Assembly (NCBI GenBank): GCA_039105265.1
Contig: JAPFFF010000017.1
Coordinates: 806,001 to 870,000, forward strand
Direction: 5' to 3'
Source: Tritrichomonas musculus
Taxonomy: Eukaryota; Parabasalia; Tritrichomonadida; Tritrichomonadidae
DNA: 64,000 bases
The position numbers were made by a program, and so were the translations under genes. Below are positions 20,801-29,873 of this stretch, one piece after another. Each line of letters begins with the position of its first letter. Positions within the stretch are counted from its first letter, which is position 1. The notes under the pieces are model-generated. The model made no database searches, was not told the DNA's origin, and worked only from the letters and a program-made list of their open reading frames with translations.

Positions 20801-22204
20801 ACTCAGAATATTATGACTCATGTTGTTGGAGTTGATTTTAATAGTCTTTATCCTTCCTCATTTTCTTCTACAAAACATGATTTTAACAAATATCATGGCG
20901 GCGTTATGTACATGCCAGGTAGCTTCAGATATAGAATAGATGTGAAAGACGCACAAACAAAACAAAAGGCTATAAATATTATTACAAGCAAGACAAGATT
21001 CCAGCCAAATCCAAAATATTTATTCAAAGCAGAAGTGAAGTTAGTATGTCCAGCAAACAAGATAAATTATTTTATAAATTTCCCTCCTGTCTTCAGAAAT
21101 ATTAACATCAAAAATAATGAAGATACAATTGGAAGTTATATGTACTCATATCTCCAAAAACACAAACTTGCTTCTTTAGACAAAGAAGAACGTAAATTAA
21201 CAATGTTGCTCGATACTTATGGCGAGTATATGACTTTCTCAAATTACTATCTTTGGTTTTTACTTGATCATGGTTTAGTATTAGAAGATGTAAAGAGTGT
21301 TTCTATTTATGAAGCTCACACAGGATTTCATGAATTTGTAACAACTTTCATGAAGAAACGGCAGGATATAATTGCAGGAAAGGTTACAGGAAATGAAAAA
21401 TTTTATAAGATCAGCATGAATGGTAGTTATGGTTACGATGGTATGAATTCTGAAAAGTTTTGTAAAGTAAAGATTTGTGATACTAACAAAGCTTATCAGT
21501 ATATAATTTCACAAACGTACATGAATGGTGCTAAATTATCTGATGATCTTTTTATTATACAGCAGCAACCTAGATTCTATCACTGTACAACTTGCTTGCA
21601 AGAGAGTTTCTGGACACTAGATAATAGTAAATTTTGGTATTTAACTTTCTATTACGATTTCATGAATAGATGTTTGGATATGAACAAACTTCATTATATA
21701 GAGAGCGATACTGACAGTCTTTACCTTGCAGTGTCTGGTAACAAAGATGAACCTCCATCGCAGTTATTCAACAACATTATCAAAGATAAAGAATTTTGGG
21801 ACAAGCATATTTACAAATTCATGCCGAATCCTGAGCTTCATGATATTTCTGATGAGAAGAAACTTTTAGGATGTGCAATAGAGAAAACTGGAGATAACAT
21901 GATTGCACTTGCACCAAAATGCTATACAATCTGGAATAACAATGGTAAAACAAAATCTCTGAAGTTGAAAGGAGTGAGCTTAAAGAAAAATAAGATTGTA
22001 CATGAAGACTATGAAAATATACTTGAAAATAATTCTCTCAAGCCTGGAATCAATATTAACTTGCAAATGAAGAATAATATTATGTCAAAAGTCACTGTAA
22101 ACAAAAATGCTCTCACAGGACTACATACAAAAATGATAGTACTAGAGAATCAAGCTTGTGCTCCTTTCATTACTGGACTCACAGCTAAAGATTATTCTTG
22201 TTAA
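17831..22204 (+). CDS. polB: Protein-primed family B DNA polymerase of element A, with embedded HNH domain
   Basis: The start is the ATG at 17831 (1,457 residues); the frame is open further upstream but only with a T-rich leader. The N-terminal third is Polinton-specific, with DDNLCWYRFLACC near residue 320 and a Cys/His cluster (CPKCKSN ... HIKHC) near 459-483. The 3'-5' exonuclease follows: YDFETM near 527, FNSSRFDSN near 621 and YNDNDVEMM near 759. An HNH-type zinc domain sits at about 871-925 (CHLCGE ... LDRINND.GH ... CAECN). The polymerase core has motif A GVDFNSLYPSSF near 1001, motif B KISMNGSYGY near 1194 and motif C ESDTDSLYL near 1292. It would replicate the element by protein priming. 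The HNH insert is not seen in the polymerase of element B. Confidence 0.93.
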   Translation: MTKIIPTSAFDLPQETLTKIITILNTKLHANINLDSEDREQNITNLCKYLNENAAFDILFDSELETEDIMPDETLGEVDINNYVEEILKQRTKQIEENIEIAKKTINSVLEQINTEPENQELYEYLEKNGSNFKSKHKDFLIINFPYDFDRAVAALQEYDYPEIFVKERYDHGEPIVTYYFNEISSLENIYESLHKVYKDELKPFKIHFQLSGIFETSTFDFETYEEKYDYEAREIRWQNYKSAIPIIVKDERNLEECKMYIETVLNSYETTSSNNKLTIVHSISFTVSRMRKVTGHIKNLPQIFKNNNNYIIVDDEDDNLCWYRFLACCLYPELTNPESQRKSKNMVYTIEHRTKRAKKLLLEEHNITYTTKIPNYGKTILAQFQGSTTEDMMKSAEKHKINVNIYEYNNDEQYDLQEQWYFNEEYPTFSALLFAKDRILHIMFIKDAEKLTAIHVCPKCKSNVHYGHSNLKRFEDHIKHCDGKFKKQFVPNKEALPYCPHILNNTVYEYCLAHDLEWKPNIYYMTYDFETMEQVVNEEAGKSTFINSKLIPLSVSSCVKSASGLTTKNFSLRDSKDFIPLWLNWLFEESLLIYEDKLKYSCVPENIDPNINTITVFGFNSSRFDSNLFKKYLNMEHWSIDSTSIIGTLSSLKQFILTSSKYHTSLRFIDAQAFVAGGTLKQFGVDFGGQENSVKGIFPYEVISNENYNEVLSKTEPFAYEDFYSYLNQNNPLSKKDYEEYVKDSKNYKNRWEYLLAYNDNDVEMMIRPIDNLIKMNAEYKVDMISNLSLSKCSACIKYALAYKNFDPHVDYDIINKENTFKPTSKWWRYKCESYFKQDQKYNQTHATKPRNLEKCISVDDYDKFLKIYENSCCHLCGEHFTNTNKPTLDRINNDIGHELENCKLACAECNKLRKRDDPKITRLRTQLKKFCKLHHLPTLINDEQEYYSLRNNITGGLSNVQHRYNIKGETHINKFRYDAVNNKVISYDTQNIMTHVVGVDFNSLYPSSFSSTKHDFNKYHGGVMYMPGSFRYRIDVKDAQTKQKAINIITSKTRFQPNPKYLFKAEVKLVCPANKINYFINFPPVFRNINIKNNEDTIGSYMYSYLQKHKLASLDKEERKLTMLLDTYGEYMTFSNYYLWFLLDHGLVLEDVKSVSIYEAHTGFHEFVTTFMKKRQDIIAGKVTGNEKFYKISMNGSYGYDGMNSEKFCKVKICDTNKAYQYIISQTYMNGAKLSDDLFIIQQQPRFYHCTTCLQESFWTLDNSKFWYLTFYYDFMNRCLDMNKLHYIESDTDSLYLAVSGNKDEPPSQLFNNIIKDKEFWDKHIYKFMPNPELHDISDEKKLLGCAIEKTGDNMIALAPKCYTIWNNNGKTKSLKLKGVSLKKNKIVHEDYENILENNSLKPGININLQMKNNIMSKVTVNKNALTGLHTKMIVLENQACAPFITGLTAKDYSC

Positions 22205-22216
22205 AAACTTTATTCT

Positions 22217-22225
22217 TATTTTTGT
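22217..22225 (+). promoter_or_regulatory. TATTTTTGT motif upstream of small gene at 22249
   Basis: The nonamer lies 23 bases before the ATG in a T-rich tract right after the polymerase stop codon. Confidence 0.35.
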
Positions 22226-22248
22226 TTTTATTTTTATTTCAAACAACA

Positions 22249-22548
22249 ATGTCAGAACAAGAAATTTTAGAATCCTTAGCTGAGATTAAACAACTTTTGA
22301 ACGAAATCTTGCACAAACAACACAAACCTAAAACAAGAACAGCACCATTCAACAAAAGCAAAAATATGAATGAAGATCAAAGAAAGCAAGTTATAGAGTA
22401 TATACAAAATGAGGATAACAAAGCTGAAATAGCAAAGTTACCAAAACACAAACAAATCTCATATGTAAGACGAGAACTCAAAGAAAAATATAATATAAAT
22501 TTGTCTATTTACATGACTGACAAACTTATAAATAAGCTTAACTTTTGA
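22249..22548 (+). CDS. Small charged coiled-coil protein of element A
   Basis: From the ATG at 22249 the product has 99 residues. The frame is open upstream only through a low-complexity Leu/Phe leader that overlaps the polymerase stop, so the inner ATG is preferred. Residues 1-25 (EILESLAEIKQLLNEIL) form a likely amphipathic coiled coil, followed by a basic linker and a helix-rich tail. The family is unknown to me. It lies directly behind the polymerase and meets the fibre-like gene tail to tail with an 11-base overlap. A small oligomerising or DNA-associated factor is possible, but nothing shows this directly. Confidence 0.6.
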   Translation: MSEQEILESLAEIKQLLNEILHKQHKPKTRTAPFNKSKNMNEDQRKQVIEYIQNEDNKAEIAKLPKHKQISYVRRELKEKYNINLSIYMTDKLINKLNF

Positions 22549-25423
22549 ATACTGCAAGTATATTTTCACTTATAATACTAGTAATAATTCCCACTGTCAT
22601 TCTTCTTATTTTTGCAGTAATAGCAGTAGCACCAGCAAGAATCTTTAGTTTATTGTCATCATCTATGAAAACTTCATCTCCCACGCAAAAGCAACTCGAG
22701 TCTGTAACACGCACAAGATAATCGCCGTGACTGGCAAACGTAATTGCGCTATTTTTGGCATCTATACTTGTACAAATTCCTACGTACTCTTTCCATGTTC
22801 CTTGTGTTTTCACAGAGCAAATACAGTCTGTGGTATCCTCTAATGTAGAAACTTCCCATTTATCATTCTTTCTCTTGTACACATGCCCAGTAAGATACAC
22901 GGGAGCTCCAACTATGAAATCAGAAATAGAGTTTACAGAAATTTCTATAGGAGCGTAGTGTGTAATAGTTGTACTATTTGCTATTGTTCCTGTTATTGTT
23001 CCTGATACACGCAAATTACCACCAATATTTAAATTACTATATAGTGTAGTATTTGTATCTTGAAAACTTTTTCTAGTAACATTTAAAAGTTGTCCAGCAT
23101 CAACATTTATATTAAACTGGCCACAACTTCCTTCTGTATTATATCTGTATGAGAATTCTGCACTTTTATCTTCATTTTCACCAAAAACTATATATTTACC
23201 CTTATTATTTTCATAATTACCATTAATAACCGTATTGTACTGTGGGTGTATATTTATTGTACCTTCTATAGTTGAATTCCCCGTAGTTTTCACATATTTT
23301 TCATCTGCAGCAGCTTCTGTAAGTAGAGGTTCGAAATTAATATTACATGGATTTTGAAGATAAGTTTTCTTATCAATTTTATCATATCTCAAGAAATCTT
23401 TATTAGAATCATCAGAAATTATAAAAGTGCTATGTGTGAGACCAAAACTAACTTCATTATAAGAAGAACCATAATTTATAATCTTTAAAGCTGGATCTCC
23501 ATAATTTGATTCTAAAGACACATGTTTACTATTATCTGTGTTCGCCATCACGATAGAATTCTTTTCTGCATCATACGCAAATAAATTATCTTTTGCTAGT
23601 TCTTCTACTAATTTTACAGTAGGCACAGCAACATCATTTGTGGTAGAACTTTCATCATACTGCTGTGAATTTACTACAGTTGGAATATCTGTCTTGAGAG
23701 CATATGGTTCTAGATCAGGAATTGCAGGAATCTCACCTTTTAGAGCACAATCATTATTACGTACTTCTTCAAGATAATTTTCTGGAATATAACATTCTCT
23801 ATCTTTATAAGTTGATTTCACTAATTTTACGCTACTATGGTATTCAAAAGCGTAAGAAATAAGATCATACATACTATCATGTATATACAATATTTTTAGG
23901 TTACCACAAGCTTCAAACATACCGGTACACGACAGAGACATGGCTGTTATGATTAAGTTTGAAATATCTATAACTTCTAAAACTGTACAGGCCATAAATA
24001 TACTTCCAATATTTACCACATTCTTCGAATAGAACATAGATAAATCAGCTTCCTTTAGTTTATTACATTCTATAAACATCCAACTGAAATTTGTACATAA
24101 ATTATTACTATATCTCTTATCAAATTTTATTGTCTCTAGGTTTCTACATTTATTTGCAAAATCTGAGCAAATTGTAACATTAGAAATATCAAAGTTAGTG
24201 AAATCTATATGAATTACAGTTTTAGAACAATTTCCAAATCTATATAAAGAAGTTATATCTCTACCATTGAAATCAGTAGCAACAGAGATACTTGAAGGAC
24301 AATTAGCGTTAAGCTGAATTTTACTAAACTTAACAACATTATCATTGTATACTGTACTTGGAATAAACTTTGTTAACTTCGCTACTGTTTCTAGAGTAGT
24401 GATCTTACCATTACTAACATTATAAGTATAATCACCATAAGTAAAAACATTTTCTGTCACAGTTTTTACAAATAATATTGTAGTTTCACTGTCAACCTTA
24501 CATTTTATATACCCGACTTTGTCACTCTCATAAGCAACATAACCTGAAACATACTCAGCCGTATCTTCTATTTTTACATATACTTCTTTGTCATTTGCGC
24601 TTATATTATGTGTGATACCAAAAGCTGTAGAAGTTCCATCTTCAAATACAGCTTTTATAGCTAGAGTACACTCTTTTCTATTATATCTTTCATCTGCTGT
24701 GACTTCTGTAAGAAAAGGTTTCTGATCCTCAAGATTACAGGGATTTGCTAATAAAGTTTGTTTGTCATCTTTATCGTAATGAAGAATAATATTATTATTT
24801 ATATCACTTATTAAAAAACCACAGGGTGTAGCTCCAAAACTAACTTCATTATAAGAAGAATCATAATTCACAATCTTTAAAGCTGGATTTCCATAATGTG
24901 ATTCTAAAGATACACATTTATTATTATCTGTGTTTGTCATCACAATTTCATTTTTTCCAGTATCATACGTAAATAAATTATGTTTCGTCGTCAAATCTTC
25001 CACTAATTTTACAGTAGGAACCACGTTATCATTTGTAGTAGAACTTTCATCATACTGCTGTGAATTTACTACAGTTGGAATATCATCTTTTAGTCTATAT
25101 TTTTCATCTGCAACAGCTGTAGTTAAGAGAGTTGTATCTTCATAAATAAGATCATTTTTCTTGCGATATTCATTTTCAAGTTCCTTATTTGAAACATAAT
25201 TCAGGATTTCTTTATTAAATTCTTCGGTCTTAAGAAACTCAAATAAGTCTGTAGAAAGTGCATATGGTTCCAACATTTTTTTGATTTCCTCAACATTTAT
25301 ATTCGGACTTGAACTAACTCCACCTTGACACGAGTATTTTCTTATATATTCTATGATAAGCTCGTCTATAGTATTTACTTTCTTAATACTGCCAGCCTGC
25401 TCTATTGTGAACATTTTGGACAT
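22538..25423 (-). CDS. Fibre-like protein of element A with BspA-type leucine-rich repeats
   Basis: The product has 961 residues. A first fibre-like module spans about residues 110-245 (DIPTVVNSQQYDESS ... FLTEVTADERY) and a near-identical second copy about 575-712. Between them, about residues 370-535, lie four to five repeats of the type F..C..L...D.S.(F/L)....V..(I/S)..(M)F..C, the DUF285/BspA-like pattern. The C-terminal 230 residues are beta-rich and Gly/Thr-rich, like a tail-spike or adhesin head. PYAL(K/S)TD stretches recall phage tail-fibre repeats. The likely role is a surface spike or attachment protein. BspA-like repeats are a very large surface family in trichomonads, so the central segment may derive from the host or from bacteria. 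Its ATG is only 5 bases from the divergent gene at 25429. Confidence 0.7.
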   Translation of the reverse strand: MSKMFTIEQAGSIKKVNTIDELIIEYIRKYSCQGGVSSSPNINVEEIKKMLEPYALSTDLFEFLKTEEFNKEILNYVSNKELENEYRKKNDLIYEDTTLLTTAVADEKYRLKDDIPTVVNSQQYDESSTTNDNVVPTVKLVEDLTTKHNLFTYDTGKNEIVMTNTDNNKCVSLESHYGNPALKIVNYDSSYNEVSFGATPCGFLISDINNNIILHYDKDDKQTLLANPCNLEDQKPFLTEVTADERYNRKECTLAIKAVFEDGTSTAFGITHNISANDKEVYVKIEDTAEYVSGYVAYESDKVGYIKCKVDSETTILFVKTVTENVFTYGDYTYNVSNGKITTLETVAKLTKFIPSTVYNDNVVKFSKIQLNANCPSSISVATDFNGRDITSLYRFGNCSKTVIHIDFTNFDISNVTICSDFANKCRNLETIKFDKRYSNNLCTNFSWMFIECNKLKEADLSMFYSKNVVNIGSIFMACTVLEVIDISNLIITAMSLSCTGMFEACGNLKILYIHDSMYDLISYAFEYHSSVKLVKSTYKDRECYIPENYLEEVRNNDCALKGEIPAIPDLEPYALKTDIPTVVNSQQYDESSTTNDVAVPTVKLVEELAKDNLFAYDAEKNSIVMANTDNSKHVSLESNYGDPALKIINYGSSYNEVSFGLTHSTFIISDDSNKDFLRYDKIDKKTYLQNPCNINFEPLLTEAAADEKYVKTTGNSTIEGTINIHPQYNTVINGNYENNKGKYIVFGENEDKSAEFSYRYNTEGSCGQFNINVDAGQLLNVTRKSFQDTNTTLYSNLNIGGNLRVSGTITGTIANSTTITHYAPIEISVNSISDFIVGAPVYLTGHVYKRKNDKWEVSTLEDTTDCICSVKTQGTWKEYVGICTSIDAKNSAITFASHGDYLVRVTDSSCFCVGDEVFIDDDNKLKILAGATAITAKIRRMTVGIITSIISENILAVFKS

Positions 25424-25428
25424 AATAA

Positions 25429-28101
25429 ATGATGTTCGACATAGATGAAGAAATTATCAAGAGCCAAGTAAAAAATAAAGACTATAGAAATATGCTAGTG
25501 TTTATGTATGTAAACTGGACTAGTGTGACTGACACAAATAAAGAAATTATTCTTCGAAATATCATAGAAATTGCCAACAATTCTAAAAATTATGTAAAAG
25601 ATGCCCAAGATAAACTACAAGAAATGTTGACTTTTTACAAAACTAGACCTAAAGGGAGTCAACGCCAGAAAGCTGATTTAGCAAAAATATTAGAGTCAAA
25701 AGCAAAATATTTTCAAGATATATCTTCATATGTGAAACCTACATCATATGTAAAACTTAATATTCCTAACAAAACCAAACAAAAGAAACCTCCCCTAATT
25801 AATATTGTTGATGATGATGATGATACTGCTGAACTTAAAATAGAAGAGGAAGAAGAACCCGAATCTGATAAACATTATTACAGAAACAGATATAATGAAG
25901 ATTTATCTACGCTTACTAATATAATTGTACTTGAAAAAAATGTTGCAGATTCACTTTTGTTATACTACAGAATTGCAGATGATCCTGATAAATATCCTTT
26001 ATTCAACAAAAAGGATACAAAGCAAATTAGGTCTCTTGTAGAAACTTTGACAAAGAATATTGATTCTAATAATAGAAACTCTGACAAGATTGCTGGGCTT
26101 GTGGAAGATTTGATGAAATTCGAAAATCAAAGAAGACAAACAAATATAGAAACTGTGAGCAAGCTTGCTGAAATTGACAAACAAAACTTACAAAACATGA
26201 GTAATGAAGAAAAAGAAAGGTTAGTAAACTCATATAATAAATCTTCTGCTGTAGATGCTGCACAGCTTCGTAAATTTGGTTTGTTAAATGAAAATTTCAC
26301 AGAAGAGAATCTCTATAGTTATTACAATCGTGCTTGCTCTCCAAAAGATGATTCTGATACCAGAGTAAGAAATCTTGTTTTACAGTTGCATGCTGCTATT
26401 CGTGAGACAAACATTTTTGATTCTACTACAGAACCTAAGAATAAAGAGCAACTCCAAAACTTATTAAAGTATATTTCCGAGAACGGAGATCGAGAAATCT
26501 TTTACAATATGAATAGCGATGACAATGAAAATGAATATTTTTTAGAACCTAAAACCATGTCACGAGAGGAAGTTATAGTATATAGTGATGATGATGAAAT
26601 TGAAGATGATGATGAAATTACTAATCTAAATAAATCTTTAGCAGACTTTAGAGCTCCAAGAAATAAAGAAAGAAAAAAGTTAGAAGACCAAGAAGTAACA
26701 TTTGCTGATAGCGCTGCTAAAAGATTTAAACCTTATGGTGAATTTAATCGTGAAAATACTTATATGCCTGACAAGGATTTTACAGAAGATTTGTTGAAGA
26801 AACCTAAAAGAACTGTAGGTCAAAGAAAAAATAGAGATGTAAAAGATATACCAGATAAACTCAAAAGTTCTTTCAAAATAGCAAAATTATCAGGAGACGG
26901 GGATGTTTCCTTTTACAATCAACAATTATTAGATATCATCATCAATGGTAATTTCCGTATAAAGTATATACCGAATGCAGCTACACGAGATTTAGCACAA
27001 GAATATGCTTATAATCACGTAGATGATTCTGGACAACCTCGCTACAGGCTTCTTCCACCAAACACAAAAGATCCTAACGGAGTTAATATTACAGATTTGA
27101 ATGGAGATTTAGTTGATGATATTGTACTTGTAGATAAACGTGGAGTACCAAGAATTATTAACGGATATAAGATTGTTCGTGCTAGTCCATATAAGAAAGT
27201 ATGGAAATCACAATTCAGATCACGTGAAGCTAGAAAAGAAACTCCATTTAATGTTTGGCTAGCAGCACAATTTGAAAAGTCTATCGACAACGTTGATTGG
27301 GCCAAAGGTGAATATAAACTTAAAGAAACAGAAGAAATGCAAAAATATACAGATCATTATACGAAATTAGGTTTAGGAAAACCAAGAATAAGCAAAAGAC
27401 TGTCTCCTAGCTCATACTGGGCATCTATTTTCTCTCATATCTGGAAGTTCTTTTGGGATGTAGCTTATCCAGAATACAAATCTGTAATCAGGCTTCTAAA
27501 TTATCTAGGTTTATCAAATGCTATGTACATTATTGTTGTTGATCTTGGTGTCAAACGTGAAGTAGAAGCAAAAGAATTTAACGGTAAAAAATTAACTTAC
27601 CCTGCTTGGGTAAATTACAAACGAGATCACAAAGCAGCTTATAATGAAAGAGCAGGACCGAAAACCGTAAAAATAGGATCAGATTATATAAATCCTATCA
27701 TAGATATCAAGACAGGAGAAATTCAAGTAGAAAATCTTGAAAAGAGTAATAAAACTCATGCTGCTTTCATTAGAATTCTAGAAAGATTATTCCTATTGGT
27801 TTTTGCAGAAATACTCATGTTAGGTGAGAAACCTGAACGAGAAGCTATACAGGAACTTATACAAGAACAAGTTTTGTCTGCAGCACCAAAAGAAATTAAA
27901 GAAAACAAAGATTTCTATACAAAACGTCTAACAGCTATTGTAGATAAACTTTATGGTAGTGGTAGTGGATACGCAAATTATAAAGACCAGTACAAGAAAC
28001 AACAAATAGAACGTAAGAGTGAAGTTCATCACTATGATATCAAAACCAAAGATGCTCTTTCAAGTGACGATAATGATAATGATGATGAAGATGAAGCTTA
28101 A
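25429..28101 (+). CDS. Large orphan protein of element A (890 residues)
   Basis: The gene starts at the ATG at 25429, divergent from the fibre-like gene. The N-terminal half is acidic and helical, with Asp/Glu-rich runs (DDDDD near residue 128, EEEEEPES near 140, and SDDDEIEDDDEI near 385). A basic segment (KKPKRTVGQRKNR) lies near 465. The C-terminal half is better ordered, with aromatic-rich stretches (PSSYWASIFSHIWKFFWD near 660; NAMYIIVVDLGV near 695) and a hydrophobic helix (RLFLLVFAEILML near 790), ending in an acidic tail. I recognise no catalytic motif. Size and place suggest a structural or DNA-terminal role, such as a terminal protein, which is inference only. It overlaps the next gene tail to tail by 4 bases. 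Confidence 0.65.
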   Translation: MMFDIDEEIIKSQVKNKDYRNMLVFMYVNWTSVTDTNKEIILRNIIEIANNSKNYVKDAQDKLQEMLTFYKTRPKGSQRQKADLAKILESKAKYFQDISSYVKPTSYVKLNIPNKTKQKKPPLINIVDDDDDTAELKIEEEEEPESDKHYYRNRYNEDLSTLTNIIVLEKNVADSLLLYYRIADDPDKYPLFNKKDTKQIRSLVETLTKNIDSNNRNSDKIAGLVEDLMKFENQRRQTNIETVSKLAEIDKQNLQNMSNEEKERLVNSYNKSSAVDAAQLRKFGLLNENFTEENLYSYYNRACSPKDDSDTRVRNLVLQLHAAIRETNIFDSTTEPKNKEQLQNLLKYISENGDREIFYNMNSDDNENEYFLEPKTMSREEVIVYSDDDEIEDDDEITNLNKSLADFRAPRNKERKKLEDQEVTFADSAAKRFKPYGEFNRENTYMPDKDFTEDLLKKPKRTVGQRKNRDVKDIPDKLKSSFKIAKLSGDGDVSFYNQQLLDIIINGNFRIKYIPNAATRDLAQEYAYNHVDDSGQPRYRLLPPNTKDPNGVNITDLNGDLVDDIVLVDKRGVPRIINGYKIVRASPYKKVWKSQFRSREARKETPFNVWLAAQFEKSIDNVDWAKGEYKLKETEEMQKYTDHYTKLGLGKPRISKRLSPSSYWASIFSHIWKFFWDVAYPEYKSVIRLLNYLGLSNAMYIIVVDLGVKREVEAKEFNGKKLTYPAWVNYKRDHKAAYNERAGPKTVKIGSDYINPIIDIKTGEIQVENLEKSNKTHAAFIRILERLFLLVFAEILMLGEKPEREAIQELIQEQVLSAAPKEIKENKDFYTKRLTAIVDKLYGSGSGYANYKDQYKKQQIERKSEVHHYDIKTKDALSSDDNDNDDEDEA

Positions 28102-28394
28102 ATATTTAAAATAGAATCGTCGATTTCAGATGGAGATAGAACTTTTTTATTTTTGGTTTGTCTTCTTTTAGGTTCAGCTCGGTCCTCTGTCCCTCGCAGA
28201 TTCTCATCTTTTACAATTCTCATACTTGCAGTATATGTTTTATTTAAATTTGGTGGTGGGAAAATTTGTTTTGAGCTCGAGCTTTGTTGTTGGTTGTTGT
28301 TGTAGGCTCGGCCGGAGCTTGGTTGTTGTTGGGATTTCGGTGCTGGTGCTGGTTTATCATCATCCATAACAAGATAGCCATATTGAATTTCCAC
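28098..28394 (-). CDS. Small basic Gln/Ser/Pro-rich protein of element A, start uncertain
   Basis: The listed frame begins with GTG; the first ATG in it is at 28367, which would give 89 residues (MDDDKPAPAPKSQQQ...). The sequence is low-complexity in its first half, with proline, serine and glutamine, and basic in its second half (EPKRRQTKNKKV). The family is unknown. It lies just downstream of the 343-residue gene on the same strand. Confidence 0.4.
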   Translation of the reverse strand: MEIQYGYLVMDDDKPAPAPKSQQQPSSGRAYNNNQQQSSSSKQIFPPPNLNKTYTASMRIVKDENLRGTEDRAEPKRRQTKNKKVLSPSEIDDSILNI

Positions 28395-28506
28395 AGGCTC
28401 ACTATCACTATCACTATCACTAGGATAAACTTTCTTTTCTTCGTTATGTGCTCTTCTTATTCTATCTCTAACAAGCTTTGTAGATTTTGGTATAATTTCT
28501 TTTTTC

Positions 28507-29538
28507 TTACCGCCTGCCTACTGTCTTTTTTGGTAGGGGCCTCGTCTTTTTTGGTACTGGGGGTTTTGGGGGTTTTGGTACTTGAGTCGAACGTGCGTGA
28601 TATAGAGGTAATGCTAGCCTCTGTTGATAAGGATGATTGTCAAATATTAAAGATTCATTTGGATCAATATCAAGTTCTGTTTTTTCTGTTGGAAAGTCAT
28701 GTAAATTTGTATTTACATTAGCATTCTGTCTCTTATATATTATAGCTTTGTACCTACCCTCACCAACAAGATCATAAGGTTTGTTGTATATTATTTTTCC
28801 AGTTTGAATATCGAGCTTAGGAGCTTCATTGAATTTTCTTATTTCTTCTTGTCTCTTTTTATGATATTCAGCTTCTTTTTTCTTTTTCTTTTGTTCAGCC
28901 TTTTTCATTTGTTTTTCTTGTTCTTCTTTCTCTAATCTTCGTTTTTCTTTAAGTTCTGCTCTCTCTTGTGGAGATAAACAAGGAAATGTTGGAGGTTCTT
29001 GTGTACGAGCTCTATTATCCTGGTAACAGCAAAAATTATACCAGTGTTTTTGAGAATAATTTTTTGGTAAGATTTCTGGGTGAATTTGATCAACTTTTTG
29101 TGAAAGTTGGCTTACATACTTTTCTTTAATTTCATCATCACAATCAGGATCAAGTTTGAAAGGGTATATGAACTCACTTGACTCTGTTAATTTACTTACA
29201 ACTTTTATTTCTGCAAACTTTGGTTTGAAAGAATCAAGATTAAAAGCATATAATAATCTTGATTTACTATAATCTATATCTCTATCTTTCATTAGAACAA
29301 CAACCTCCCTTCCACAAATAAAACGTATAACAAGAATTATTGTTGGAAAATAGTCTTCTTCAAGTTTGATATAGTAGCATGGATATGTGTCTATTACAGC
29401 TTGTCCTTTGCTCAAGCACATTTTTGGTAATTCATATTTTATTGGAAAGGCGTATATCACATATCCTTTTGTACTAACAGCGAGTGTAGAATAATTTACA
29501 TCATCACATACTATTTCTTTTCCTGGTCTGACAGACAT
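28507..29538 (-). CDS. Orphan protein of element A with lysine/glutamate-rich coiled coil
   Basis: The ATG at 29538 gives 343 residues; a TTG-initiated version would add seven. The first 170 residues look like a mixed alpha/beta globular domain (SVRPGKEIVCDDVNY..., then YFPTIILVIRFICGREVVVLM). Residues about 200-260 form a highly charged coiled coil (EKRRLEKEEQEKQ, then KKKKKEAEYHKKRQEE). The C-terminus is Pro-rich and basic, with STQVPKPPKPPVPKK. The family is unknown. It is followed on the same strand by a small basic gene and preceded by a 109-residue gene, so the three may be co-expressed with the integrase block. A structural or core role is plausible but unproven. Confidence 0.6.
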   Translation of the reverse strand: MSVRPGKEIVCDDVNYSTLAVSTKGYVIYAFPIKYELPKMCLSKGQAVIDTYPCYYIKLEEDYFPTIILVIRFICGREVVVLMKDRDIDYSKSRLLYAFNLDSFKPKFAEIKVVSKLTESSEFIYPFKLDPDCDDEIKEKYVSQLSQKVDQIHPEILPKNYSQKHWYNFCCYQDNRARTQEPPTFPCLSPQERAELKEKRRLEKEEQEKQMKKAEQKKKKKEAEYHKKRQEEIRKFNEAPKLDIQTGKIIYNKPYDLVGEGRYKAIIYKRQNANVNTNLHDFPTEKTELDIDPNESLIFDNHPYQQRLALPLYHARSTQVPKPPKPPVPKKTRPLPKKTVGRR

Positions 29539-29540
29539 TT

Positions 29541-29870
29541 CTAATAAATAAGAAGACAACTTAGTATGAATGCAGAAGGTACAATATCATTTCCGTAAAG
29601 ATCTGTGAACCAGATTTTGTAATTTCGTTCATGTCCAAGAAACAAATATTTTCTATATTTGGTTTGTCTTCTGTTGGCCAACATTATAAAATTATCACAG
29701 TAACCATATTGCTGAACTATATTACTGTGCACCATCAAATCTCCAACAAGAGTATCTTTCACTATTGCACCTACATACTGAACTACGATATACCTTTTGT
29801 TTCTGCTGCTTACAAATTCTAGAGGAAGCTGAAAATCTTTATCTTGTGTATGGAAATATTGTTTTGGCAT
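29541..29870 (-). CDS. Small beta-rich orphan protein of element A
   Basis: This 109-residue protein starts at the ATG at 29870, 3 bases from the integrase stop, and ends 2 bases before the next gene's ATG, giving a tightly packed minus-strand run. It has alternating hydrophobic strands (KRYIVVQYVGAIV; GDLMVHSNIV) and ends with YKIWFTDLYGNDIVPSAF and a hydrophobic tail. That end resembles the terminal strand pattern of small Polinton and polinton-like-virus structural proteins, where a phrase like 'W F x D x x G' recurs. A minor capsid or head-fibre role is possible but not shown. Confidence 0.55.
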   Translation of the reverse strand: MPKQYFHTQDKDFQLPLEFVSSRNKRYIVVQYVGAIVKDTLVGDLMVHSNIVQQYGYCDNFIMLANRRQTKYRKYLFLGHERNYKIWFTDLYGNDIVPSAFILSCLLIY

Positions 29871-29873
29871 TTA

